A stretch of DNA of 14,760 bases from CAVQRB01 sp963715055 (GCA_963715055.1 CAVQRB010000020.1:1-14760); one strand, 5' to 3'. Counted from the first letter of the stretch, positions 6,986 to 14,447 are shown. The notes: generated from the letters alone by a model not told the origin. Translations and numbers: made by a program.

Positions 6986-7915
6986 TCACTCGATATCTTC
7001 GCCGGACAGCGCGCGCAGGCGGCGGGCGAAACGCGGGGCGCGCATGCGGGTCGCGACATTGCTGCACAGCAGTTGGGCCAGCACGTCACGATCTTCCGCC
7101 TCGAGAAACTGCAGAAGACGGCGCAGGTACGTGCGATTCTCTCGCCGCACGCGGTAGAGCCTGGCAAAGCGCAGCGGGGTGAGTTGCCCGTCTGCCAAGG
7201 CCTCGATCAGATCGAAGAGTATACCCATGCCGAGAAGCTCGGTTTGCAGCGCGCCGCCCATGTGGCGCAGGCGCAGCTTCGTCACATTTGGCGCGGTGAA
7301 AAGGGCTGCATGCATCGCGTCTTCGGTCTGCCGGGGGTCGTAAAGCACGAAGGCACGCTCTGCGGCTTCCAGCATCTGCGGCGCATAGCCGTAGCGGGTC
7401 TTGAAATCGGTTCTGCGCATCTCGACGAAGCGCGGATCCCAATCGGCAACATCAGGATCCAGCGAGGCCTGCGGCTGGATCGCAAGAACGCGGGCGCCGG
7501 GTGATGTGACCGAAAACGCGGCGGCCGCATAGCCGCAGGGACCGGCGCCGTAGAAGACGACCCTGTCGAATTCGTCAAAGAAGCCGTCATCCACAAGCCG
7601 GTCGAAGAACGCATAGACCGCCGGATCGCGGAACCAGGTGTCGCCGTCGCTGATCAGGGTGAGATTGGACCAGCCTTGTTTTTTGACAAGCTCCCATCCG
7701 AGAGGCTGTGCGAGGGGCGACAGGGTTTGCAAACCCTGAAGGGTTTCGAAGCTTACCAGAAGCGTTGAGCCGTGTTCGGTGAAGGCAGCAAGATGCTTTT
7801 TGCCAAGCGCGCTCAGGTAGCCTGTGTCCGCCACGAGGTTCGTGACTTCCGCCATCCAGTCGGTCTTTTTCAAGTCTCTCAAAGACATGCTGAAATGTTT
7901 GGCCGCGTCGATCAT
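6986..7915 (-). CDS. Hydrolase-like protein often labelled PAPS reductase (function unknown)
   Basis: The 309-residue protein resembles, from memory, a roseobacter family annotated as phosphoadenosine phosphosulfate reductase. I see neither the PP-loop SGGKDS-type motif nor the C-terminal ECGLH-type cysteine motif of real PAPS reductases. What is visible suggests an alpha/beta-hydrolase fold: strand VVFYGAGPCGYAAAAFS (119-135) at the nucleophile elbow position, then VLAIQPQASLDP (143-154), FVLYDPR (189-195) at the acid position and VTKLRLRHMGG (211-221) at the histidine position. The usual elbow serine is absent; C127 sits in the loop. ATG 7913-7915 has GGGGA about 9 bases upstream; in-frame codons back to 8035 look non-coding. 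A later ATG at 7886-7888 is possible. It heads the pyrC-pyrE strand, but a link to pyrimidine synthesis is not shown. Confidence 0.8.
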   Translation of the reverse strand: MIDAAKHFSMSLRDLKKTDWMAEVTNLVADTGYLSALGKKHLAAFTEHGSTLLVSFETLQGLQTLSPLAQPLGWELVKKQGWSNLTLISDGDTWFRDPAVYAFFDRLVDDGFFDEFDRVVFYGAGPCGYAAAAFSVTSPGARVLAIQPQASLDPDVADWDPRFVEMRRTDFKTRYGYAPQMLEAAERAFVLYDPRQTEDAMHAALFTAPNVTKLRLRHMGGALQTELLGMGILFDLIEALADGQLTPLRFARLYRVRRENRTYLRRLLQFLEAEDRDVLAQLLCSNVATRMRAPRFARRLRALSGEDIE

Positions 7916-8265
7916 GGCGCGTGTTCCCCGAAATAAGATCAAGCTGGTATCGGGTTGAAACCATTTGTCAATATGGAGAGGGGTTTGGGCAAAGCCAAAG
8001 AAACAGACCTTCGCGAAACCGTTGATTGTTGGCAAGCTTTTCGCCTTCAGGGTGTAAATCGTCCTCGGGTCATTGCACTACTCCTCCAAGGCTTCCCGCG
8101 TGAGTTGATGAGGGGTTCGTCCCTCCTGATGCAACCTCGCGCAGACCCCGATGATTCCCTGTCACCTGCGGGCCAATTCGTTCGGTGCTACATCAGGAAG
8201 CGTCGACGTCCCTTGACGCGGGTTGCTGGGGATGCAGGTTGGAAGCAATGCCAAAGGAGACCCCC
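7916..8265. promoter_or_regulatory. Divergent intergenic region between hydrolase-like gene and moxR
   Basis: These 350 bases separate two divergent genes. On the minus strand there is a perfect TTGACA (7966-7971), with TACCAG (7944-7949) 16 bases downstream as a weak -10, a candidate promoter for the hydrolase-like gene and perhaps pyrCE. On the plus strand a small stem GAGGG-6-CCCTC lies at 8110-8125, and the strong Shine-Dalgarno AAGGAGA (8254-8260) is 5 bases before the moxR ATG. I see no convincing plus-strand promoter, no small gene and no riboswitch. Confidence 0.4.
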
Positions 8266-9175
8266 ATGACCCCACCCGAGACCATCGACGGCGTTCAGCA
8301 GATGCTGGCGGAGCAAGGATATGTATGCGGGCGAGCACTTGGCACGGTTGTCTTTCTGGCGCTGGCCTTGGGGCGGCCGCTGTTTCTGGAAGGTGAGGCG
8401 GGCGTTGGCAAGACCGAGATCGCCAAGGCTCTGGCGGCAGGGCTCAACCGGCGCCTGATCAGACTGCAATGCTATGAGGGTCTGGATGCGGCAAGCGCTG
8501 TGTACGAGTGGAACTTTCCCGCGCAGATGATCGCGATCCGCACCGCCGAGGCCTCCGGGCAGACCTCCCGCGAGGCGCTTGCAGACCGAGCTTTTCAGCA
8601 AGGAGTATCTGATCGAGCGGCCGCTGCTGCAGGCCATGCGCCCGGATGAGAACGGCGCGCCGGTGCTGCTCATCGACGAGCTGGATCGCACTGACGAACC
8701 CTTCGAGGCCTTCCTGCTCGAAGCGCTGAGCGATTTCCAGGTGACGATCCCGGAGCTGGGCACGATCAAGGCACCCGAGCCGCCCATCGTCATCGTCACC
8801 TCGAACCGCACGCGCGAAGTGCACGACGCACTCAAGCGCCGCTGCCTCTATCACTGGGTCGACTATCCGGACTTCGAGCGGGAGATGCAGATCCTGACCG
8901 CCCGCGCGCCGGAAGCCGCCGAGACGCTGAGCCGGGAAGTCGTGGCCTTCGTCCAGCAGCTGCGCACCGAGGATCTCTTCAAGAAACCCGGTGTGGCGGA
9001 AACCATCGACTGGGCCAAATGCCTGCTGGCGCTCGATGTGATCAACCTCAGCCCGGAGGTGATCGCGGATACGCTGGGCGCGATCCTGAAATACCAGGAC
9101 GACATCCAGAAGCTGCAAGGATCCGAGGCCAAGCGCATCCTGGATCAGGTCAGGGCAACGCTGGAGCCGGTGTGA
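8266..9175 (+). pseudogene. MoxR-family AAA+ ATPase, broken by one extra base
   Basis: The family acts as chaperone-like ATPases working with VWA proteins to mature or insert cofactors into enzyme complexes (CoxD and NorQ are relatives). The start is the ATG 8266-8268, 5 bases after AAGGAGA. The first part has Walker A LEGEAGVGKTE (41-51) and LQCYEGLDAASAVYEWN (67-83). At about 8578-8581 the frame is lost: GAG GCG CTT GCA reads into DRAFQ and ends at 8649, while the +1 frame continues the expected QTELFSKEYLIERPLL, Walker B VLLIDELDR, and the sensor/arginine region SNRTREVHDALKRRC to the stop at 9173-9175. Removing one T from CTTG gives CTG CAG and a normal 302-residue protein. It may be a true mutation, a sequencing error or, less likely, programmed frameshifting. 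Confidence 0.9.
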
Positions 9176-9182
9176 ATTTCGC

Positions 9183-9207
9183 TGGCCAGCCGCTTTTGAG
9201 CCGGCCA
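9183..9207 (+). terminator. Hairpin just after the moxR stop
   Basis: TGGCCAGC (9183-9190) and GCCGGCCA (9200-9207) pair with one mismatch around a 9-base loop, 7 bases after the moxR stop. There is no T-run after it, so it is a weak intrinsic terminator at best; it could also be an attenuating or RNA-stabilising stem. Confidence 0.3.
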
Positions 9208-9296
9208 ACACGCTGCAGGGCGCAGTCTGTTTCTATTCTCATTTGCGGTTATTCTAACGATCAGGCTCGATTTGGACACGTCCATGATGGAAGTTT

Positions 9297-9702
9297 TTGA
9301 CATTCCGGTTATCCAGGGAAATCCAGAGCCTCGCGGCTCTAATTGGAATGGCAACCATTTTCTTGACTCTTTTGGTGCATTGGCTTGGTGACGTCGTGTC
9401 GCTCGGTCCATTCAATGTATCCATGAAACAAAAAACGGATGGATTGGTTTTTGATCAAGTAGGAAATTCGATTTCTCTGTTGGAAAGCCTAATTCAAACT
9501 GTTGATGGACTAAACGAACTTGATCCTGCAAAAGCTAGGGTGCTCGAAGATTAACTTGGAACGCGTCCAAGTTGAAATGAAGAGTATTCAAAAAAACATG
9601 TTGCGATATCATAAAGCGGCGTGGGTCTATGTTTACATTTGGAGCTTTGGCGTTCCGTCTTTGCTTGCAGTATACGCGGCATACCTGATTACACATGCCT
9701 GA
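9297..9702 (+). pseudogene. Small two-helix membrane protein with coiled-coil, apparently frameshifted
   Basis: I do not recognise this gene. The first half starts at TTG 9297 (GGAAG 4 bases upstream; the only start before an ATG at 9348) and gives 85 residues with one hydrophobic helix (about 11-30, LAALIGMATIFLTLLVHWL) and a helical stretch ending VLED at a TAA (9552-9554). The +1 frame continues without a gap as NLERVQVEMKSIQKN, then a second hydrophobic helix (WVYVYIWSFGVPSLLAVYAA) to the stop at 9700-9702. Dropping one T from GATTAAC (9551-9552) fuses them into a 134-residue protein: helix, coiled-coil-like linker, helix. The DNA is clearly more AT-rich than its neighbours. Its end overlaps the next gene's start by 8 bases (ATGCCTGA). 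Two separate small genes cannot be excluded. Confidence 0.45.
9325..9340. repeat. Perfect inverted repeat AGAGCC-TCGC-GGCTCT
   Basis: A perfect 6-bp inverted repeat with a 4-base loop lies in the first codons of the small membrane-protein gene if TTG 9297 is its start, or in its leader if the ATG at 9348 is used. It is more GC-rich than its surroundings and may simply be a remnant of flanking DNA. Confidence 0.3.
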
Positions 9703-10954
9703 ATACATCCCCCTCGAATTGCCGGAAAACCCGAAACTTGCAGGCAACATCACCCATTTCGCCCGCGCCTTGCGCCGGGCCGGGCTGCCGATCGGGCCGG
9801 GGCGGGTGATCGATGCGATCCGTGCGGTGGAGGCAGCGGGCTTCAGCGAGAAACGGGATTTCTACTGGACGCTGCACGCCTGTTTCGTAAACCGGCCCGA
9901 GCACCGGCTGGTCTTCGCGCAGGTCTTCCGGCTCTACTGGCGTGACCCGCGCTATCTCGAGCACATGATGGCGATGATGATACCGGCGGTGCGCGGGGTG
10001 CAGGAGGATCGCAAGGCGCAATCGGCCGAAAAACGCGCCGCCGAAGCGCTGCTGGACGGCGCCGAAGCGCCTGATTTCGAAGAGCGCGACAGCGACGAGG
10101 GCGAGACCCAGATCGAGATCGACGCAAGCCTGACCATGTCTTCGGAGGAGCGCCTGCGCAGCCTCGATTTCGAGCAGATGAGCACGGCGGAGATGGCGGC
10201 AGCCAAACGGATGTTGTCGCGCCTGTCGCTGCCGGTGCAGCCCATCAAGTCCCGCCGGTCAAAGGCGAGCCTCGCCGGTGGCCGGATCGATCCTGCCCGC
10301 ACCCTGCGCGCCGCGATGCGGCAGGGTGGCGAGATGCACCGGATCGCGCTCAAGGAACCGCGTCCGCGCTGGCCCAATCTCGTCGTGCTCTGCGATATTT
10401 CGGGCTCCATGAGCCAGTACAGCCGGGTCGTACTGCATTTCCTGCACGCGGTTTCCAATGCCAAGGGTCAGGGCTGGGCAAAGGTCCATGCCTTCACCTT
10501 CGGCACGCGGCTCACCAATATCACCCGGCACCTGCGCCAGCGCGACGTGGATGCGGCCCTCGCGGCGGCGGGGGCGGAAGCGCAGGACTGGGAGGGTGGC
10601 ACCCGGATTGGTGACTGCATCGAAGCGTTCAACCGGGACTGGTCGCGCCGGGTCATGGGGCAGGGGGCGGTGGTTCTGGTCATCACCGACGGGCTTGACC
10701 GGGACGATCCGGACAGGCTCGCGCGGCAGATGGAGCGCCTGCACCTTTCGTCGCGCAGGCTGATCTGGCTCAACCCGCTGCTGCGCTGGGAGGGCTTCGC
10801 GCCGAAGGCCCGTGGCATCGCCGCGATGCTACCGCATGTGGACAGCTTTCGCGCTGGTCATTCCATCGCCTCGCTCGAGGAGTTGGCGCAGGTCATCTCA
10901 CGCCCCGACGACCGGGGCGAGAAGGACCGTCTGATGCGGTTGATCGGGCTGTAG
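9695..10954 (+). CDS. CoxE-like VWA domain protein
   Basis: The 419-residue cytoplasmic protein has a conserved N-terminal helical part (LPENPKLAGNITHFARALRR, then GPGRVIDAIRAVEAAGF), an acidic charged linker at about 120-150, and a C-terminal VWA domain with a complete MIDAS: DISGSMS (D234, S236, S238), the threonine in GGTRIGD (T303), and VLVITDGLDRDD (D332). This is the CoxE-like group, which in known systems pairs with a MoxR/CoxD ATPase in enzyme maturation, for example of molybdenum CO dehydrogenase. Here the ATPase gene lies upstream but is frameshifted and separated by about 520 bases. The ATG 9695-9697 lies inside the end of the small gene with no clear ribosome site, so coupling is likely. 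The client enzyme is not in the window. Confidence 0.92.
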   Translation: MPEYIPLELPENPKLAGNITHFARALRRAGLPIGPGRVIDAIRAVEAAGFSEKRDFYWTLHACFVNRPEHRLVFAQVFRLYWRDPRYLEHMMAMMIPAVRGVQEDRKAQSAEKRAAEALLDGAEAPDFEERDSDEGETQIEIDASLTMSSEERLRSLDFEQMSTAEMAAAKRMLSRLSLPVQPIKSRRSKASLAGGRIDPARTLRAAMRQGGEMHRIALKEPRPRWPNLVVLCDISGSMSQYSRVVLHFLHAVSNAKGQGWAKVHAFTFGTRLTNITRHLRQRDVDAALAAAGAEAQDWEGGTRIGDCIEAFNRDWSRRVMGQGAVVLVITDGLDRDDPDRLARQMERLHLSSRRLIWLNPLLRWEGFAPKARGIAAMLPHVDSFRAGHSIASLEELAQVISRPDDRGEKDRLMRLIGL

Positions 10955-10955
10955 A

Positions 10956-13115
10956 TCAGGCGACGGCTTCAGCGAAGGCGCTACGGTAGATCGCGGCAAG
11001 CTCCGCCAGCGGGGCGGTTGCATGGCCCATCCGCACGTTATCGCCCGTGAATTTCCCGACACTGACCAGCGTCACGCCTGCCTGCCCCGCAGCGATCATC
11101 AGCGCTTCGGCCTGATCGAAGTTGCAGGCAATTAGATAGCGCCCCTGATCTTCACCAAAAAGGGTGGCTGTATCCTCCGCGTCGAGATGCACGCCGACCC
11201 CCGCGGCTTCGGCCATTTCGAAGGCGGCGAGCGCCAGTCCGCCGTCGGAGAGATCCGTGCATGCCTTGATGAGGTCGCGCTGGGCGCGGATGAAATCGCC
11301 GTTGGTTTTCTCCACCTCGAGGTCAACGGGCGGCGCATCGCCTTCGATGCGGTTGAAGACCTCCGCGAGGATCGCGGATTGCCCCAGGTGGCCGCGCGTC
11401 TCGCCCAGCACCAGTGCCACATGGCCGTCGCGCACATCGAAGCCGATGACCTCATCGGTATGTGCGATGAGGCCGATGGCCCCGATGGTGGGCGTGGGCA
11501 GGATCGCGGCCCCGTCGGTCTCATTGTACAGTGACACGTTGCCCGACACGATCGGCATGTCGAGGGCGGCCACGGCCTCGCCGATGCCTTTGATCGCGCC
11601 CACGAATTGCCCCATGATCTGCGGCTTTTCCGGGTTGCCGAAGTTGAGGTTGTCGGTGGTCGCCAGCGGTTTCGCCCCCACGGCGGTCAGGTTGCGGTAG
11701 GCTTCTGCGACTGCCTGCTTGCCCCCTTCCACCGGGTTGGCCTTGACGTAGCGCGGGGTCACATCCGAGGTGAAGGCCAGCGCCTTGTTGGTCCCGTGCA
11801 CGCGGATGATGCCCGCGCCCTTGCCGGGAATGCGCACCGTGTCGGCCATGACCATCGTGTCGTACTGCGTGTAGACCCAGTCCTTGGCAGCGTAATTCGG
11901 GCTTGAGATCAAGGCGCGCAGCCCGTCGATCGGATCGACGTTCGGCACCTCGCCCAAAGGCTCGGCGGGCGGCGTTTCGACCCAGGGACGGTCGTACTCC
12001 GGCGCGGTGCCGGCGAGTGTCTTCAGAGGCAGGTCGGCCTTGACCTCGCCGTTCAGCATGATGAGGAAGCGGTCCTCAGCGATGGTCTCGCCGACGATGG
12101 CGAAATCGAGATCCCATTTGTCGAAGACGGCCTTGGCTTGCGCCTCAAGTTCCGGGCGCAGCACCATCAGCATGCGCTCCTGGCTCTCCGACAGCATCAT
12201 TTCATAGGCGGTCATGCCGGTCTCGCGCACGGGTACTTTCTCGAGATCGAGCCGAACGCCGAGGTTGCCCTTGTCGCCCATCTCCACGGCGGAGCAGGTC
12301 AGGCCTGCGGCCCCCATGTCCTGGATGGAAATCACCGCTCCCGTGGCCATCAACTCCAGCGTGGCTTCCATAAGGCGCTTTTCGGTGAAGGGATCGCCCA
12401 CCTGGACGGTCGGGCGTTTCTCCTCGATGGTGTCGTCGAATTCGGCCGAGGCCATGGTCGCTCCGCCGACCCCGTCGCGCCCGGTCTTGGCACCGAGATA
12501 GACCACCGGCATGCCGACGCCCGAGGCCGCCGAGTAGAAGATCTTGTCCGCATCCGCGAGGCCCGCGGCAAAGGCGTTCACAAGACAATTGCCGTTGTAG
12601 GCCGGATCGAAGCGCACTTCACCGCCCACGGTCGGCACGCCGAAGCAATTGCCATAGCCGCCGATCCCGGCCACCACACCATTGACCAGTTGCCGCGTTT
12701 TCGGATGCGACGGCGCGCCGAAGCTGAGGCTGTTCATGGCGGCGATGGGCCGCGCGCCCATAGTGAACACGTCACGCAGGATGCCGCCGACGCCGGTCGC
12801 GGCCCCCTGGTAGGGTTCGATGTAGGAGGGATGGTTGTGGCTCTCCATCTTGAAAACGACAGCCTGGTTGTCGCCGATGTCCACCACGCCCGCATTCTCG
12901 CCGGGGCCGCAAATGACCTGCGGGCCGGTGGTGGGCAGGGTGCGCAGCCATTTCTTGGAGGATTTGTAGGAGCAGTGCTCGTTCCACATCGCCGAGAAGA
13001 TGCCCAACTCGGTGAAGGTCGGCTCACGGCCCACGATCTCCAGAATACGGGCGTATTCGTCGGGCTTGAGCCCATGGGCGGCGATCAGGTCTGGCGTGAT
13101 GGCTGGCTCTTGCAT
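10956..13115 (-). CDS. purL: Phosphoribosylformylglycinamidine synthase subunit PurL
   Basis: This is the ATP-dependent synthetase subunit of FGAM synthase in purine synthesis. It converts FGAR to FGAM with ammonia from PurQ, assembled through PurS. The 719-residue product is the small PurL form. Visible motifs: LGIFSAMWNEHCSYKSSKKWL (37-57, active-site histidine H48), an ATP/metal segment FKMESHNHPSYIEPYQGAATGVGG (about 88-111), GARPIAAMNSL, and two repeated AIRS-like halves, the second with a LATTDNLNFGNPEKP segment. The start is the ATG 13113-13115 (MQEPAITPDL), with GGGGAAA and GAGG upstream; the frame is open to 13358, but those codons are cysteine- and proline-rich and look non-coding. 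purQ and purS are not adjacent. The 3' end faces the VWA gene with one base between stops. Confidence 0.97.
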   Translation of the reverse strand: MQEPAITPDLIAAHGLKPDEYARILEIVGREPTFTELGIFSAMWNEHCSYKSSKKWLRTLPTTGPQVICGPGENAGVVDIGDNQAVVFKMESHNHPSYIEPYQGAATGVGGILRDVFTMGARPIAAMNSLSFGAPSHPKTRQLVNGVVAGIGGYGNCFGVPTVGGEVRFDPAYNGNCLVNAFAAGLADADKIFYSAASGVGMPVVYLGAKTGRDGVGGATMASAEFDDTIEEKRPTVQVGDPFTEKRLMEATLELMATGAVISIQDMGAAGLTCSAVEMGDKGNLGVRLDLEKVPVRETGMTAYEMMLSESQERMLMVLRPELEAQAKAVFDKWDLDFAIVGETIAEDRFLIMLNGEVKADLPLKTLAGTAPEYDRPWVETPPAEPLGEVPNVDPIDGLRALISSPNYAAKDWVYTQYDTMVMADTVRIPGKGAGIIRVHGTNKALAFTSDVTPRYVKANPVEGGKQAVAEAYRNLTAVGAKPLATTDNLNFGNPEKPQIMGQFVGAIKGIGEAVAALDMPIVSGNVSLYNETDGAAILPTPTIGAIGLIAHTDEVIGFDVRDGHVALVLGETRGHLGQSAILAEVFNRIEGDAPPVDLEVEKTNGDFIRAQRDLIKACTDLSDGGLALAAFEMAEAAGVGVHLDAEDTATLFGEDQGRYLIACNFDQAEALMIAAGQAGVTLVSVGKFTGDNVRMGHATAPLAELAAIYRSAFAEAVA

Positions 13116-13434
13116 GGACCTCGACTTTCCCCGGTTTTGCGATGTTGGGCACCTCTTACAGGCGCGGGGCGCGGCATGGAAGAGGGTACGGGCAGGCAGG
13201 GGACGGTGCCTTGTCCCCCTTGCGAAACGGGGAGCCGGAGCTTGAAGCGGGAACGACATGCCGGGATGTGTCGATGCTTTGGTGCGTGGGGGGAGGGTTG
13301 GGATGACCTCAAGGTGTGTTGTGCGGACGAAGCAGACGCAAACGCACATAGATCTCACGTTATGGCGATGAGCCTGGCTGCACTTGTACTTTACAGGTCA
13401 ACGGTTTTTAAGTCGCGAGCAATTGATGCAGTTC
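13116..13434. promoter_or_regulatory. Intergenic region upstream of purL
   Basis: This region holds the purL leader on the minus strand and the 5' region of the membrane-protein gene on the plus strand. A 6-bp stem with an 8-base loop (GGGGAC-8-GTCCCC) lies at 13199-13218. Near the right side, TTGTAC (13384-13389) and TTTAAG (13407-13412) with a 17-base gap make a weak plus-strand promoter candidate. Composition changes from GC-rich to AT-richer at about 13370-13400. I see no gene and no known purine riboswitch. Confidence 0.35.
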
Positions 13435-13462
13435 CGCTTTAACGCATGAAAGTGTTAAAGCG
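13435..13462 (+). promoter_or_regulatory. 11-bp hairpin with an ATG in its loop
   Basis: CGCTTTAAC (13435-13443) and GTTAAAGCG (13454-13462) are perfectly complementary. A G-U and a C-G pair extend the stem to 11 pairs, leaving a six-base loop ATGAAA (13446-13451). The loop ATG is the first in-frame start of the membrane-protein gene. The site could be an operator dyad or an mRNA hairpin that hides this start. Confidence 0.5.
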
Positions 13463-14447
13463 TGAGTTGCGCGAAAACCGAACGAGAGGAACTGGTTTGA
13501 GTCCAGCTACAAGAAACCACATACATTATCCAAAACTGTGTTTAACCGCGATTACTGCTCTCGGTTGCTCACTGATTCTGGCGTATGTGTTGGTCCTGAC
13601 TTTATCATTGTTTTTTGCTGATGGTTTGAACAGTCAGTTCGAAGACTTTGATCAGATATTTGTGCGCGCTTTCCTGACTGTGGCAGTGGTTACGTTGACT
13701 CTTATCGCCATTCGCTGGGGACTCATGCGCCATTTCTACGAGCACGGTCGCTGGGCGAAGGTCCTAACCTATGCTGTCGGATTGGGTATGGCATCTGCTG
13801 TTTTGGATCCATCTTCTTCTATAGACAGAGAAAACAACGTTATCAGATACTGGACCTCTGGCCTGTTAGTATGGGCGGCTTTAGCACTTTTCTTCGCGTC
13901 TAGAACAAGCCACCTGCCAGCCTATCAAAGAGTTGCGGTGGCCTTTCTTGGATTTTTGGTAATGCTAGGTGCAATAGACGAGATTTTTCAGTTCCATGAA
14001 TTCCTCGGAGACACTGTAATTACTGATACTCCGGACGCTCTACGAGTTGATAGTCAGGACTTCATAACCTTATTTGTGGCGCTGGTCGGTTTCGTCGGCT
14101 CTGTTGTAGGTTTAGCAGCCATACATGCTTCTGAGCGTTTTTTTGGCCTGAAACTGGCCAGAGGCATACGGAAATCGGCTATGCTATTCATCTCCGCATG
14201 TATTGTCTTCCTAGTGGCCATGATGCTGGACACCTATGATCACTACCTAGAGAATTTCGTAAATAACGTGATTGCGGCAGTTTTGGAGACCGACTCCTCA
14301 ATTCTGGAATTTACCGAAAAGCATGAATTTATCATTCGGCTTTCGAATTGCCTTGAGGAATTCTTGGAACTGATGACAGCAGCAATCTTAGTCTGCTGTG
14401 GTATGGTACTTCTGCAAGAGCAGAGCTTAACTGGATCCTCGGCTTGA
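13446..14447 (+). CDS. Orphan multi-pass membrane protein of unknown function
   Basis: I do not recognise a named family. The product (333 residues from ATG 13446) has about eight hydrophobic helices, near 34-57, 73-93, 104-120, 136-152, 162-180, 206-227, 244-261 and 304-324. Polar residues sit in or beside helices: AIDEIFQFHE (D178, E179, H184, E185), LDTYDHYLE (D262, H266) and CLEEFLEL (E304, E305, E308). The pattern DE-x4-HE plus EExxE reminds me of unassigned bacterial membrane proteins and could bind a metal; this is inference. The start is uncertain: the ATG has no Shine-Dalgarno and lies in a hairpin loop, while an in-frame TTG at 13497 has AGAGGA 6 bases upstream and would give 316 residues. 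The DNA is AT-richer than its neighbours, suggesting transfer. Confidence 0.75.
   Translation: MKVLKRELRENRTRGTGLSPATRNHIHYPKLCLTAITALGCSLILAYVLVLTLSLFFADGLNSQFEDFDQIFVRAFLTVAVVTLTLIAIRWGLMRHFYEHGRWAKVLTYAVGLGMASAVLDPSSSIDRENNVIRYWTSGLLVWAALALFFASRTSHLPAYQRVAVAFLGFLVMLGAIDEIFQFHEFLGDTVITDTPDALRVDSQDFITLFVALVGFVGSVVGLAAIHASERFFGLKLARGIRKSAMLFISACIVFLVAMMLDTYDHYLENFVNNVIAAVLETDSSILEFTEKHEFIIRLSNCLEEFLELMTAAILVCCGMVLLQEQSLTGSSA
13485..13490 (+). promoter_or_regulatory. Shine-Dalgarno favouring a TTG start at 13497
   Basis: AGAGGA ends 6 bases before the in-frame TTG at 13497-13499. It is the only good ribosome-binding match near the start of the orphan membrane-protein gene and argues for a product beginning MSPATRNHIH rather than at the hairpin-loop ATG. 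Confidence 0.4.

Noticed and set aside
8036..8247. A small gene or leader peptide upstream of moxR
   Set aside because: Open frames here lack ribosome sites and have arginine- and proline-rich composition typical of non-coding GC-rich DNA.
9176..9296. Insertion sequence or transposon as the origin of the AT-rich insert
   Set aside because: I find no transposase fragment, no terminal inverted repeats and no clear target-site duplication at the two ends.
9284..9391. A 35-codon frame from ATG 9284 (MMEVFDIPV) overlapping the small membrane gene
   Set aside because: It has no clear ribosome site and no hydrophobic or domain signal, and it overlaps the frame that carries a transmembrane helix.
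13116..13358. Possible N-terminal extension of PurL
   Set aside because: The open frame upstream of 13115 encodes cysteine- and proline-rich sequence unlike PurL; the ATG at 13115 gives the usual small-PurL length.
12138..13442. 434-residue plus-strand open frame opposite purL
   Set aside because: It is antisense to clear PurL motifs, histidine-rich and without domain features.
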